41,912 nucleotides of DNA from Candidatus Poribacteria bacterium (lineage in GTDB: Bacteria; Poribacteria; WGA-4E; WGA-3G), in assembly GCA_022828145.1 (NCBI GenBank), contig JAJEJA010000002.1:1-41912 (forward strand), given 5' to 3'. Positions 1 through 8,656 of this stretch are shown here, piece by piece. Every line of letters starts with the position of its first letter. Positions within the stretch are counted from its first letter, which is position 1. The translations under genes were made by a program, and so were the position numbers. Below the pieces are notes generated by a model. It did not search any database. It saw only the letters and a program-made list of their open reading frames with translations, and was not told where the DNA came from.

Positions 1-158
1 CTAATTTGGACAACAAGTAGACTGTCAATTCCTACATTTAGGGCGGTTAGAGCGACGCCAACCCCGACACGTATTTATGGGAAAAATCTTGAGGGGTTTC
101 GCTTCGCTCTACCCGACCTACATGTAGGAATTGACAGTCTACTTGTTGTCCAAATTAG
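1..158. repeat. Palindromic MITE-like element with 36-37 bp terminal inverted repeats
   Basis: Positions 1-36 are the exact reverse complement of 123-158, and the pair 37/122 extends the stem by one base. Inside lies a second, imperfect palindrome. Its right half (about 92-122) matches the dispersed core GTAGGTYGGGTWGAG seen at 24274, 30855, 39562 and 41840, and its left half (about 38-69) is a mutated copy of the same core. The element starts at the window edge, so its left flank and any target duplication cannot be read. It lies 40 bp downstream of the cysS stop and encodes no protein. Confidence 0.9.
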
Positions 159-198
159 TTGGCAATCATTTTTTGTAGAACTGATTTACGGTAAATTA

Positions 199-1635
199 CT
201 ACAGTAACTTCCACGTTGAACCATCGTGAGAATCCTGTATTTCTATGTTGATCTGTTTTAGTCTATCCCGAATCCTATCGGATGTATCCCAATCTTTCTT
301 ATTGCGAGCATCCTGTCGAATCTCTAACAGAAGTTCAAGTAACGGCTTGAGATATGTGAACGTATCTTCAACATTCTTTTCATCCATTGAATAGATTCCG
401 AGTATTTGAGATGTCTCTCTGATCACGTTATATGCTTTTTTGAGAGTTTTTATTGAGACTTCTGTTGGATCCATCAGTGATTTATTAACCTGTGTAATAA
501 GTGAGAAAATTGTCCCCATTGCTTGTGCAGTATTAAAGTCGGTGTCCATAGCTTCTGCAAAGCGGGTTTGCATTGTTTGAATTGCAGCCATTAAACACTT
601 GTCTTCATCAGAAGATTTCTGATTTTGAGTGCTATCTGCGGTTTCGGCAATTTTCTTTAAGGCTTGTAAACAGTTGGTTAGACGTTTTATTGCTGATTCT
701 GATGTATGCAAACTATCCGAAGCGTAATCAAGCGGGTGTCTATAATGTGCTGATATTAGAAAATGTCTGATAACTTCAGCGGGATGTTTATCTAATGCAT
801 CTCGCAAAAAGATGAAGTTCTTTTCGGACTTTCCCATCCGTGAACCGTCTATTTTAAGAAATGCGATATGAACCCAGTACCTGGCAAAGGTGCAACCGGT
901 TGCTAATTCACTTTGAGCGATCTCGTTTTCGTGGTGTGGAAACAGTAGGTCTTCTCCACCGATATGTATATCAATCGTTTCACCAAGATGTTTCATCGCC
1001 ATTGAAGAGCATTCAATATGCCATCCGGGTCTACCGTTCCCCCACGGGCTTTTCCAATAGGGTTCACCCGGTTTCGCAGCCTTCCACAGATCAAAATCGC
1101 GCGGGTCCTCTTTACGTTCATCCACTTCAACGCGTGCCCCTGCTAACAGGTCCTCCGGTTTTCGTCTTGATAGTTTACCATATTCCTTAAATGCATTGAC
1201 GCGATAATAGACACTACCATCAACGACATAAGCTGCGTCTTTCTGAATAAGTGTTTGGATCAGTTCTATCATCTCTGGAATATGCTCTGTTGCTCTTGGA
1301 TGGACATCTGCTGGTTGAATACCGAGTCTTTGTGTATCATCAAAATATGCTTGACTGTTTGCGTGTGCCAACTGGCTTGGACTGATGCCGTTTGCATTTG
1401 CGCGCGCGATTATTTTGTCATCCACATCCGTAATATTCTGGACTAACTTAACGTTATAACCTCTGTATTCAAAATATCTTCGTATTATGTCCGTGACAAG
1501 TGCTGTACGTGCATTACCTATATGTATATAATCATAGACGGTTGGACCGCAACTGTAAATGGAAACATGTCCATCTTTAAGCGGTGTAAACTCTTCAAGT
1601 TCCCTGCTAAGGGAGTTATATATCCTCAAACCCAT
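199..1635 (-). CDS. cysS: Cysteine--tRNA ligase (CysRS)
   Basis: This cytoplasmic class I aminoacyl-tRNA synthetase charges tRNA-Cys with cysteine. The 478-residue product has the family length. The HIGH motif is HIGN (38-41), and the KMSKS loop is RMGKS (266-270). The zinc-site residues C29, C209, H234 and E238 sit at positions that match E. coli CysRS, as does the motif [13 protein letters not shown]. The C-terminal tRNA-binding part is complete. The ATG is preceded by AAAAGGA. It is the last gene of the long minus-strand block, 80 bp after ispF. The order radA, PIN/TRAM gene, ispD, ispF, cysS is also known from Firmicutes. A palindromic element follows the stop. Confidence 0.97.
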   Translation of the reverse strand: MGLRIYNSLSRELEEFTPLKDGHVSIYSCGPTVYDYIHIGNARTALVTDIIRRYFEYRGYNVKLVQNITDVDDKIIARANANGISPSQLAHANSQAYFDDTQRLGIQPADVHPRATEHIPEMIELIQTLIQKDAAYVVDGSVYYRVNAFKEYGKLSRRKPEDLLAGARVEVDERKEDPRDFDLWKAAKPGEPYWKSPWGNGRPGWHIECSSMAMKHLGETIDIHIGGEDLLFPHHENEIAQSELATGCTFARYWVHIAFLKIDGSRMGKSEKNFIFLRDALDKHPAEVIRHFLISAHYRHPLDYASDSLHTSESAIKRLTNCLQALKKIAETADSTQNQKSSDEDKCLMAAIQTMQTRFAEAMDTDFNTAQAMGTIFSLITQVNKSLMDPTEVSIKTLKKAYNVIRETSQILGIYSMDEKNVEDTFTYLKPLLELLLEIRQDARNKKDWDTSDRIRDRLKQINIEIQDSHDGSTWKLL

Positions 1636-1715
1636 TCGATATTCCTTTTTAGTCTTTATATGGTCAAGAATCTGCTACGGATTTAGGGTATAGGTAAGAG
1701 CGTGTTCTAATTACT

Positions 1716-2189
1716 TTAGACTTTCGTGAGACAAGCGATAGCTTGTGCGACTATTGCTTGTTCATTACCTACTATTCCTAAACCCTCTGCGGTTGTAGCT
1801 TTAACACTAACTTGTTCTTCTGATATACTTAGAGATTCTGATATTTTACGTCGCATCTGAATGACATAGGGTGCTAATTTGGGTCGTTGTGCAATCACTG
1901 TACTGTCAATATTCTGAATTATGAATTGTTGTTCTCTGATCTTTTCAGCAATGTCGCGTAGAAAAACTTGACTGTCTATTCCAGCGTAAACTTCGTCGGT
2001 ATCTGGAAAATGTGTACCTATATCACCTAATGCAGCTGCCCCTAATATAGCATCGCAGATAGCGTGTGTCAATACATCTGCATCTGAATGTCCCAACAAC
2101 CCTAAGTGATAGGGGATTTCTATTCCCCCTAAAATAAGTTTCCTGTTCTGAGTCAGTTGATGAACGTCGTAGCCAATCCCTATCCGCAT
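1716..2189 (-). CDS. ispF: 2-C-methyl-D-erythritol 2,4-cyclodiphosphate synthase
   Basis: IspF cyclises CDP-ME 2-phosphate to MEcPP with loss of CMP, in the MEP route to isoprenoids. The 157-residue length is normal for the homotrimeric enzyme. The zinc ligands D8, H10 (in GYDVHQ) and H42 (in SDADVLTH) are all present, as are the GDIGTHFPDTD segment and the C-terminal substrate loop containing KATTAEGLG. It lies 20 bp downstream of ispD on the same strand and is probably co-transcribed with it, so consecutive-type pathway steps are encoded side by side, as in many bacteria. Confidence 0.97.
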   Translation of the reverse strand: MRIGIGYDVHQLTQNRKLILGGIEIPYHLGLLGHSDADVLTHAICDAILGAAALGDIGTHFPDTDEVYAGIDSQVFLRDIAEKIREQQFIIQNIDSTVIAQRPKLAPYVIQMRRKISESLSISEEQVSVKATTAEGLGIVGNEQAIVAQAIACLTKV

Positions 2190-2209
2190 CTAATGCTCGA
2201 TTTAGTTTT

Positions 2210-2920
2210 TTATATTTTATTTTTAATTATAGTTTCTGCAAACCGCATATCTTCTGGTGTCGTTAGTTTTATATTTTTGTAGCTGCCCATGACCAATTTT
2301 ACAGGAGAACCGAGTCTTTCAACCAGTGTGGCGTCATCAGGAGCACCGTTCCCCTCCTGAATTGCACTTTTGTGTGCTGTTTCAATTAGTGTTTTTCGGA
2401 AAACTTGTGGTGTTTGCACACGCCATAATAGTTCTCTATTAGGTGTTTGGACGCTGAATTGGTCTTCATTAGCGATTTTTATAGTCTCTTTAACTGGGAC
2501 AGCAGCCACAGCTGCCCCCCATTCAGCAGCCGCTTCAAGACATTTTGTGATAATCTCGTTACTAATGAAGGGTCGTACGCCATCATGGATAATCACATAA
2601 TCAACATCGTCTGTTAGTGCAGATAGTCCGTTAAAAACAGACTCTTGTCGCGTTTCGCCCCCTGGTATCAATCCGCGAACTTTTTTATATTTATAGGGTT
2701 CAATCACGTTGTTTTTACATGCCTTAAAATCAGATTTATGTACAATCAAGAAAATATCGTCAATGGTGCTGTTGTGTTCAAAACGTTCTATTGTATGAGA
2801 CAGAACAGGTTTGTCAGCTAACATTAAATATGGTTTCTTTACTGCAGAATCCATGCGTGTACCTTTTCCGGCAGCGGGAATTAAGACAACAGTTTTACTG
2901 TTCATCAGTGACCATCTCAT
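2210..2920 (-). CDS. ispD: 2-C-methyl-D-erythritol 4-phosphate cytidylyltransferase
   Basis: IspD joins CTP and MEP to make CDP-ME. The N-terminal nucleotide-binding signature IPAAGKGTRM and the following KKPYL lysines are present. VIIHDGVRPF, the late-central TPQVFR segment and the C-terminal PEDM element also fit the family. The reading frame is open from a GTG at 2923. I prefer the ATG at 2920, which overlaps the TGA stop of the upstream PIN/TRAM gene (TGATG arrangement) and gives 236 residues. A third in-frame ATG six codons further in (MNSKTVV) is also possible. The overlap suggests translational coupling. Confidence 0.95.
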   Translation of the reverse strand: MRWSLMNSKTVVLIPAAGKGTRMDSAVKKPYLMLADKPVLSHTIERFEHNSTIDDIFLIVHKSDFKACKNNVIEPYKYKKVRGLIPGGETRQESVFNGLSALTDDVDYVIIHDGVRPFISNEIITKCLEAAAEWGAAVAAVPVKETIKIANEDQFSVQTPNRELLWRVQTPQVFRKTLIETAHKSAIQEGNGAPDDATLVERLGSPVKLVMGSYKNIKLTTPEDMRFAETIIKNKI

Positions 2921-3936
2921 CACATGACACTTTCATGGATAGCATCATCAGCATTTCTGGCAAAAATCATCTGTCCTGTACTGGTTCGTAACATCTGTGT
3001 TACCACGACATCAAGGGTCTGTCCGATGTGCGATTTTCCATCTTCAACGATAACCATTGTTCCATCATCAAGGTAACCAACCCCTTGATTTTGTTCCTTA
3101 CCGACTTTCTGTAAATGAACCTGAATTATTTCCCCCGCAACAACAATTGGTCTTATGGCGTTTGCTAATTCATTTATATTTAGTACGGTGACTCCCTGCA
3201 ATTCTGCGACTTTGTTAAGGTTTAGGTCGTTTGTAATGATCTTTGCGTGATACTTACGTGCAAGATGTACGATTTTTGCATCGACTTCCTTTAGGTGTGT
3301 TACTTCCTCCTCAAGGATTTCAACACCAATTGATGGACTATTTTGTAGCGATCGTAATATATCAAAGCCGCGTCGTCCTTTATTTCTCCGAAGCAATTCG
3401 GCTGAATCCGCGATATTTTGCAGTTCATTTAAGACGAACCTTGGAATTAAGAGTGTTCCATCAATAAATTGTGTCTCACAAATTTCCAGGATACGTCCAT
3501 CAATAATTACACTGGTATCTAATAGTTTAAAACCGTTTGAATCATTTGATGTATATGCTGATCCTGTGTGACTATAACGGTATGAATTCCTCAATTTTGT
3601 AAAAGGTAAGCTATCGGACAAGTAGTACCCATTGACCAATCCCATGTATCCGAGTCCAAGAATGAGTGCGGTCTTTAGCGGCATGTTTTCATTGAGGATT
3701 GATGCTGGCTGGTCAAAGAGTTGGAGTAGACCGAGAGCTAATAGTACGCCAAACGCAAGTCCTATACCACTTGCCACAACTCTTCTTGTGCTTGGTATGT
3801 GGAGTGTAATCTCCGCAGCTACAAGGAGACAGGCGATGGCAAATGCAATAAGCGCATAAGTGATGTTAGTTGTTAGAATATAACTTATGACAGCACTTGC
3901 GAACATAAAAAAGAGACGAATAACCCAAATTTGCAT
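2920..3936 (-). CDS. PIN/TRAM domain membrane protein (YacL family)
   Basis: The protein has 338 residues in three parts. The N-terminal 110 or so residues hold several hydrophobic membrane segments. A PIN-type nuclease domain follows (about 135-255) with the acidic motif LLDTSVIIDGR and later NDLNLNKVA. The C-terminal TRAM domain (about 260-330) is a putative RNA-binding fold. This is the architecture of B. subtilis YacL, whose gene also sits between radA and ispD. Its biochemical role is not well established. RNase activity tethered to the membrane is a family-level inference. It ends in a TGATG overlap with ispD and starts 98 bp after radA. Confidence 0.9.
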   Translation of the reverse strand: MQIWVIRLFFMFASAVISYILTTNITYALIAFAIACLLVAAEITLHIPSTRRVVASGIGLAFGVLLALGLLQLFDQPASILNENMPLKTALILGLGYMGLVNGYYLSDSLPFTKLRNSYRYSHTGSAYTSNDSNGFKLLDTSVIIDGRILEICETQFIDGTLLIPRFVLNELQNIADSAELLRRNKGRRGFDILRSLQNSPSIGVEILEEEVTHLKEVDAKIVHLARKYHAKIITNDLNLNKVAELQGVTVLNINELANAIRPIVVAGEIIQVHLQKVGKEQNQGVGYLDDGTMVIVEDGKSHIGQTLDVVVTQMLRTSTGQMIFARNADDAIHESVM

Positions 3937-4034
3937 AGCTCTTTTCTCCGCACCTATTTTGGCGGTGAACTCATTTTATAATTTGTTTAGCAAAGTAAGG
4001 TAGAAGATACAATTCCTACTTATGTTTGTTTCAA

Positions 4035-5396
4035 TTAGAATAACACACTTAGACTGTCATGGATATTCTTCACTCCGATTAATTCAATTGTGTCATTGAT
4101 CTCTAATCCTTTCTGATGATATGCTGGGAATATGACTCGTGTAAATCCTAATTTAGCAGCTTCTCGAATTCGTGATGCAACGTGTGGGACGGGTCGAATC
4201 TCACCCCCCAGACCGACTTCACCGATGACAACCGTGTGTGAGTCTATCTGAATATTCCGGTGGTTTGAGATAATTGCCATCAACACGCCATGATCAATAC
4301 CTGGCTCATCAACTCGTAATCCACCAGTAATATTTACGAAAACATCTGAATCACCGATATCCAATCCAATCCGTTTATTTAGAACGGCAATTAACAACGC
4401 GACACGATTGCGATCGATTCCAGTTGCAGTGTTCCGGGGAGTACCGTAGTGTGTGGATACAACCAACGCTTGTACCTCCAATAAGAGTGGTCTTGTTCCC
4501 TCCATACTTGCAACGATGACAGAACCGGATATATCCTCCTCTCTATCACTTAAGAATAGTTGTGAAGGATTCTTTACATCTACCAGTCCCTTGTTCTGCA
4601 TCTCAAAGATCCCGAGTTCATTTGTTGATCCGAAACGATTCTTGACTGCCCGTAACACTCGGTATATATGATGTCGTTCTCCTTCAAAATAGAGGACAGT
4701 ATCAACGATATGCTCCAAAACTCTGGGGCCAGCTAAAGTTCCCTCTTTTGTTACATGTCCGACAAAGAACATTGTGATGTTTCTGTTTTTTGCAGTAATT
4801 AATAGATGTGCTGCACATTCTCGGATCTGTGTGATACTCCCAGGTGCTGATTGAAATTCTGTTAAATAAACAGCTTGTATAGAGTCTATTACAACTGCTT
4901 GCGGTTGAAGTTCATCAATATGCTTTTCGATGCGTTCTAAGTTATTCTCACACAACACATAGAGTGTATCGGAAGTCATCCCGATTCTGTTAGATCGTAT
5001 TTTTGTTTGACTAACAGATTCTTCACCTGTAACATAGAGTACTGTTCCGTATTTTCGGCTTAATGCGTTGCTTGCTTGTAATAGAAGTGTTGATTTACCT
5101 ATTCCTGGGTCTCCACCGATCAGTATTACCGATCCTGGAACGATTCCGCCTCCCAGTACTCTATCAAATTCTGGCATCCCAGTCAACTGTCTTTCTACAT
5201 CTGCGACTTTAACATCAGAAATCAGTTCTGGTTTGTTCGCCAGTTGACCGGTTCCTCTGTGTAGAGGTGATTTTGAGATTATTTCAGTTTCTTCTGCAAA
5301 ACTATTCCAAGCTTGACATCCTGGGCATTTGCCAAGTTCTCTCGGTGTTGTATATCCGCATTCTTGACAGACAAATTTGTTCTTCGTTCTTGCCAT
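4035..5396 (-). CDS. radA: DNA repair protein RadA
   Basis: RadA is a RecA-like ATPase and helicase that helps process recombination intermediates. All three domains are visible in 453 residues. The N-terminal C4 zinc finger has CQECG and CPGCQ. The RecA core has Walker A GGDPGIGKST and the RadA-specific KNRFG motif. The C-terminal Lon-protease-like domain (about 340-453) contains NITGGLRVDEPGIDHG. Length and motif order are typical. It lies 48 bp downstream of mlaD and continues the minus-strand block. Confidence 0.97.
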   Translation of the reverse strand: MARTKNKFVCQECGYTTPRELGKCPGCQAWNSFAEETEIISKSPLHRGTGQLANKPELISDVKVADVERQLTGMPEFDRVLGGGIVPGSVILIGGDPGIGKSTLLLQASNALSRKYGTVLYVTGEESVSQTKIRSNRIGMTSDTLYVLCENNLERIEKHIDELQPQAVVIDSIQAVYLTEFQSAPGSITQIRECAAHLLITAKNRNITMFFVGHVTKEGTLAGPRVLEHIVDTVLYFEGERHHIYRVLRAVKNRFGSTNELGIFEMQNKGLVDVKNPSQLFLSDREEDISGSVIVASMEGTRPLLLEVQALVVSTHYGTPRNTATGIDRNRVALLIAVLNKRIGLDIGDSDVFVNITGGLRVDEPGIDHGVLMAIISNHRNIQIDSHTVVIGEVGLGGEIRPVPHVASRIREAAKLGFTRVIFPAYHQKGLEINDTIELIGVKNIHDSLSVLF

Positions 5397-5444
5397 AACG
5401 TATCGTGCTATTTATAAGACAGATCAGTATAGATGAGTGTTCAT

Positions 5445-7010
5445 TTACCAGTCGCTTGTGATAAATCTAATACCTGTAGTCCAACGTCTGTTCTGATGCC
5501 ACCAATCTTCCACACCCAGCAACAGATGTACGCCACGGTAGAAGCGTAAACTGAGTTCAGCGTTCAATTCGGGTCTATCACTTGTCAAACCGAAACTCTC
5601 TATACCTAACCCTATCCTGCGTTCCCAAAGTGATAGGTCGAAGCCTGCCCCAAATTTTGAACGGATAAAACCGAATCTGCCTCTAAGATAATCGGTGAAG
5701 TTATATCCATATTGAAGTTCAAATCCGGTTATTTCGTCACGGATACCAACACCAACACGGTAGCGGCTTCTTGATTGGGGATTCAATGAAAATCCTAATT
5801 CTGTATGTAAATTCTCCTCAAGACTCAGGTATCGCAGTTCAACATCACTTGATAAACTTGGGAATTTGAACCCTTTTAGCTGTCTGTCTGTCTGTTCATA
5901 TATCTCTTTTAAACCTGTAAACATTTCGCTCATGCTATTTAAGGTTTCTTTTACTTCAGTAAAAGGTTCAGGATTATTGAGCAGTTGTGCGACAGTTCCT
6001 TCACCGTGTTGTATAGTGTTCAGTAATTGTGTGATGTTCTTTTCTAAAGTGATAAACGTTGTAGCCGCAGCCTGAAGTTTATCTAACACGGGAGTGATTT
6101 CAGAACTGCTTTTGTCTATGAAACTACTGCTTTTTGAGATAAATTCTGATGCCTCTGAAGTAATTGCCTTTGTCTCTTTTTGGAATTCGGTTGAGAACTT
6201 GCGAAAATCGGATGCACTCTGTTGAATGTCTGTTAATATAGTGTTGACTTTCGGTGAGTTTTGATCAATCGATTTCATCAGGCTACGACCAATGTCGTTC
6301 ATCTGACTACTGAGTATAGACGTTTCATTTCCAATTTGGATTAACAATTCGTTGACATTTGTGAGTGTTTTCTCAAAATGTGTATCGTATTCTATTGTGA
6401 GTTTCATAAAAGTGTTGACGGTCTTGTCCATATTTTCGTTGAACTTTTCAAGCGTTCGACTCGTCAATGCGACTAACGCGCGTGTCTCTTTGGCGACTTG
6501 TTGAATCTCTTCCTGGCTTGATTGCAATATTTCATTTGCTGCAGATGTTAAATCAATCGCTTTACTTAATCCGGAACTGGTTTGCTCAAGTAGTTCCAGT
6601 GGGTTTACAGGATCAATTCCAATGATTGGGAGATCGGATTGTTGTAGAGCTGGGTTTCCAATATCTCCATTGTTAAGAGAGATGTATGTTTCCCCGACAA
6701 AACCACTCATAGATATTCTTGCATCACATCCCTTTCTTAACCATCGGTACGCGTTCTTTACACTTGCCCGGATTTCAACGGAGTCCGTTTCTGGATTCAG
6801 TGCAATGTTCGTCACTCTCCCTATATTAACCCCGGAGAGGTAAACCCCTGATCCTACATATAGTCCGTTAACATTACGAAACTTGAAAGTTAAATCATCT
6901 CCGCGTGCTGACCAGGGCCAATTACTTGAATTGATGAGTAAGATTGCGAGTAGTATAATAGCGACTAATACCATAAATCCTACTTTTGCAGAAGTGTTCC
7001 AAAACTTCAT
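5445..7010 (-). CDS. mlaD: MCE-domain lipid transport protein with C-terminal beta-strand domain (MlaD-like)
   Basis: At 521 residues this is far longer than E. coli MlaD (about 183). Residues 9-27 form one inner-membrane anchor. Residues 39-115 are the MCE domain. Residues 140-390 are Ser/Thr/Gln-rich, predicted mostly helical or coiled, and could span the periplasm. Residues 390-521 show alternating beta strands with many Tyr, Arg and Gly residues and end in Trp, as outer-membrane barrel proteins often do. I recall a comparable fused MCE-stalk-barrel MlaD described in Veillonella parvula. The gene overlaps mlaF by 4 bp, so MlaE, MlaF and this protein probably form one complex. The barrel assignment comes from sequence texture only. 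Confidence 0.87.
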   Translation of the reverse strand: MKFWNTSAKVGFMVLVAIILLAILLINSSNWPWSARGDDLTFKFRNVNGLYVGSGVYLSGVNIGRVTNIALNPETDSVEIRASVKNAYRWLRKGCDARISMSGFVGETYISLNNGDIGNPALQQSDLPIIGIDPVNPLELLEQTSSGLSKAIDLTSAANEILQSSQEEIQQVAKETRALVALTSRTLEKFNENMDKTVNTFMKLTIEYDTHFEKTLTNVNELLIQIGNETSILSSQMNDIGRSLMKSIDQNSPKVNTILTDIQQSASDFRKFSTEFQKETKAITSEASEFISKSSSFIDKSSSEITPVLDKLQAAATTFITLEKNITQLLNTIQHGEGTVAQLLNNPEPFTEVKETLNSMSEMFTGLKEIYEQTDRQLKGFKFPSLSSDVELRYLSLEENLHTELGFSLNPQSRSRYRVGVGIRDEITGFELQYGYNFTDYLRGRFGFIRSKFGAGFDLSLWERRIGLGIESFGLTSDRPELNAELSLRFYRGVHLLLGVEDWWHQNRRWTTGIRFITSDW

Positions 7011-7795
7011 GATACGTTCCTTCCGGTAAATTCTTTTAATGTGGGATTGTCTATATTTAAAATCTGATCAGGTGCCCCAAAAAGGATAAATTGTTGTAAT
7101 GTTGGGTCTTCATCATTAATCAGTGCCTCTGGTGTTCCATAGGCAGCTTGTTTCCCTTCGTGCAGCATCACCATCAACGTTGCAACACTAAATGCGCTAT
7201 GCATATCATGTGTAACGACTATAGAGGTGACCTCTAATTTTTCGTGTAGTCCTCGTATGAGTTCGTTTATTTCTGTGCATGTTACTGGGTCGAGTCCGGT
7301 TGTGGGTTCGTCATATAGAATGATGTCTGGATTGAAAGCGAGTGCGCGTGCGAGTCCGACTCGTTTTCGCATCCCGCCACTTAGTTCCGCGGGACGCAAT
7401 TCCTGAGCACCATCTAAATCTACTAATGCCAGTTTTTCATCTACGATTTTCCGCATCTCCTGTTTACTCATCTTCGTATGCTGATCAAGCATAAATGCAA
7501 CATTTTCAGCGACTGACATGGAGTCAAAGAGTGCTGCTGACTGAAATAGCATTCCAATTTTTCTACGTATTTGATTTAGGTTGTTCTTACTGAGGTGAGA
7601 AATCTCAGTACCGTTTATCCATACTTCACCCGAATCTACAGGGAGAAGTCCAGCGATTATTTTTAGGAGTACGCTTTTACCGCAGCCGCTTCGTCCCATT
7701 ATGACAAGTGTTTCACCTTGAGGGATATCAAGGTCTAAGCCGTTTAGTACTTTCTTTTTACCGAATGCTTTTTTAACATTTTTGATTGAAATCAT
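7007..7795 (-). CDS. mlaF: ABC transporter ATP-binding protein, MlaF type
   Basis: This is the cytoplasmic ATPase of an MCE-type phospholipid transporter. The 262 residues contain Walker A GRSGCGKS (34-41), the ABC signature LSGGMRKRV, and Walker B with D-loop (ILYDEPTTGLDP). The switch histidine lies in VVTHDMHSA. The signature and the neighbouring mlaE and MCE genes place it in the Mla/Mkl branch rather than among importer ATPases. Its stop overlaps the mlaD start by 4 bp. The gap to mlaE is 26 bp. There is no strong ribosome-binding site before the ATG. Confidence 0.96.
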   Translation of the reverse strand: MISIKNVKKAFGKKKVLNGLDLDIPQGETLVIMGRSGCGKSVLLKIIAGLLPVDSGEVWINGTEISHLSKNNLNQIRRKIGMLFQSAALFDSMSVAENVAFMLDQHTKMSKQEMRKIVDEKLALVDLDGAQELRPAELSGGMRKRVGLARALAFNPDIILYDEPTTGLDPVTCTEINELIRGLHEKLEVTSIVVTHDMHSAFSVATLMVMLHEGKQAAYGTPEALINDEDPTLQQFILFGAPDQILNIDNPTLKEFTGRNVS

Positions 7796-7821
7796 AATCT
7801 AAGTTGATCCAGAGTATTACT

Positions 7822-8628
7822 TTACTTGAGTGTTGCGCCGAGAACAAAATCCAATACCAGAATTGAGATAAGTGATGTAACAGCTGAACCTGTTGTGGCA
7901 GTTCCCACACCTTCTGCGCCACCTGCGCTGGAAATGCTGAAACCTTTATAGCACCCAACAGAAGCAATCGCCATGCCGAATGTAGTTGCCTTTATGAGGC
8001 TAATAATTACGTACCTAGTAACCATGTGGTGTTGGACTTGTAGGATGAAGAAGTCTCCATTGAAGTCAAATAGCGTAACGACTGCAACGTAACCCCCAAA
8101 AATGCCCGCGAATGTAGAAAAGATTGTTAGGGTTGGTAGCATTAGAGAACAGGCGAGAAATCGGGGGACGACTAAGTATTTTACAGGATTTGTTCCCATG
8201 ACTTCGAGTGCATCAATTTGCTCAGTAACTTTCATTGTTGAAAGTTCTGCTGTAATGGATGCTCCGATCCGTCCAGAAAGAACAAAAGCGGTAATCATCG
8301 GTCCCAGTTCTGTAACAACGGAGACACTCACAAATTGAGCGACAGATCCTTCAACAGCGTACGGTTTTAATTGGATGTATCCTTGAACGCCTAACACCAT
8401 CCCCGTGAAGAATCCTGACACTAAGACGACTGATAGAGAGTTATATCCTATCAAGAGTAACTGTTTCAATAGCAGGTCAAATTGCCAAGGTGGTCTAAAG
8501 ATTTGGATAATAGTTTCTGCAATTAGGCGTGATGCATCACCGATTCCCGTAAGTGTGTTGTGCAGCCGATTCTTCACAATGTACGTTAGTCCGCTTGAGG
8601 AATCTGGTTCTGTAGGTGAATTTTGCAT
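7822..8628 (-). CDS. mlaE: ABC transporter permease, MlaE family
   Basis: This inner-membrane permease partners with MlaF. The 268-residue product has the length and features of the MlaE (DUF140) family. These include an amphipathic N-terminal segment, the conserved GxxxGMVLGVQGY region, the block ELGPMITAFVLSGRIGASI, the coupling stretch TEQIDALEVMGTNPVKYLVVPR, and several long hydrophobic helices. It is first of the three mla genes, 28 bp after dnaB. The set lacks mlaA, mlaB and mlaC here, which fits a minimal MlaEFD system with an elongated MCE subunit. Confidence 0.96.
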   Translation of the reverse strand: MQNSPTEPDSSSGLTYIVKNRLHNTLTGIGDASRLIAETIIQIFRPPWQFDLLLKQLLLIGYNSLSVVLVSGFFTGMVLGVQGYIQLKPYAVEGSVAQFVSVSVVTELGPMITAFVLSGRIGASITAELSTMKVTEQIDALEVMGTNPVKYLVVPRFLACSLMLPTLTIFSTFAGIFGGYVAVVTLFDFNGDFFILQVQHHMVTRYVIISLIKATTFGMAIASVGCYKGFSISSAGGAEGVGTATTGSAVTSLISILVLDFVLGATLK

Positions 8629-8656
8629 AGAACTTCATCCCGTAAGAGAATGTCTG

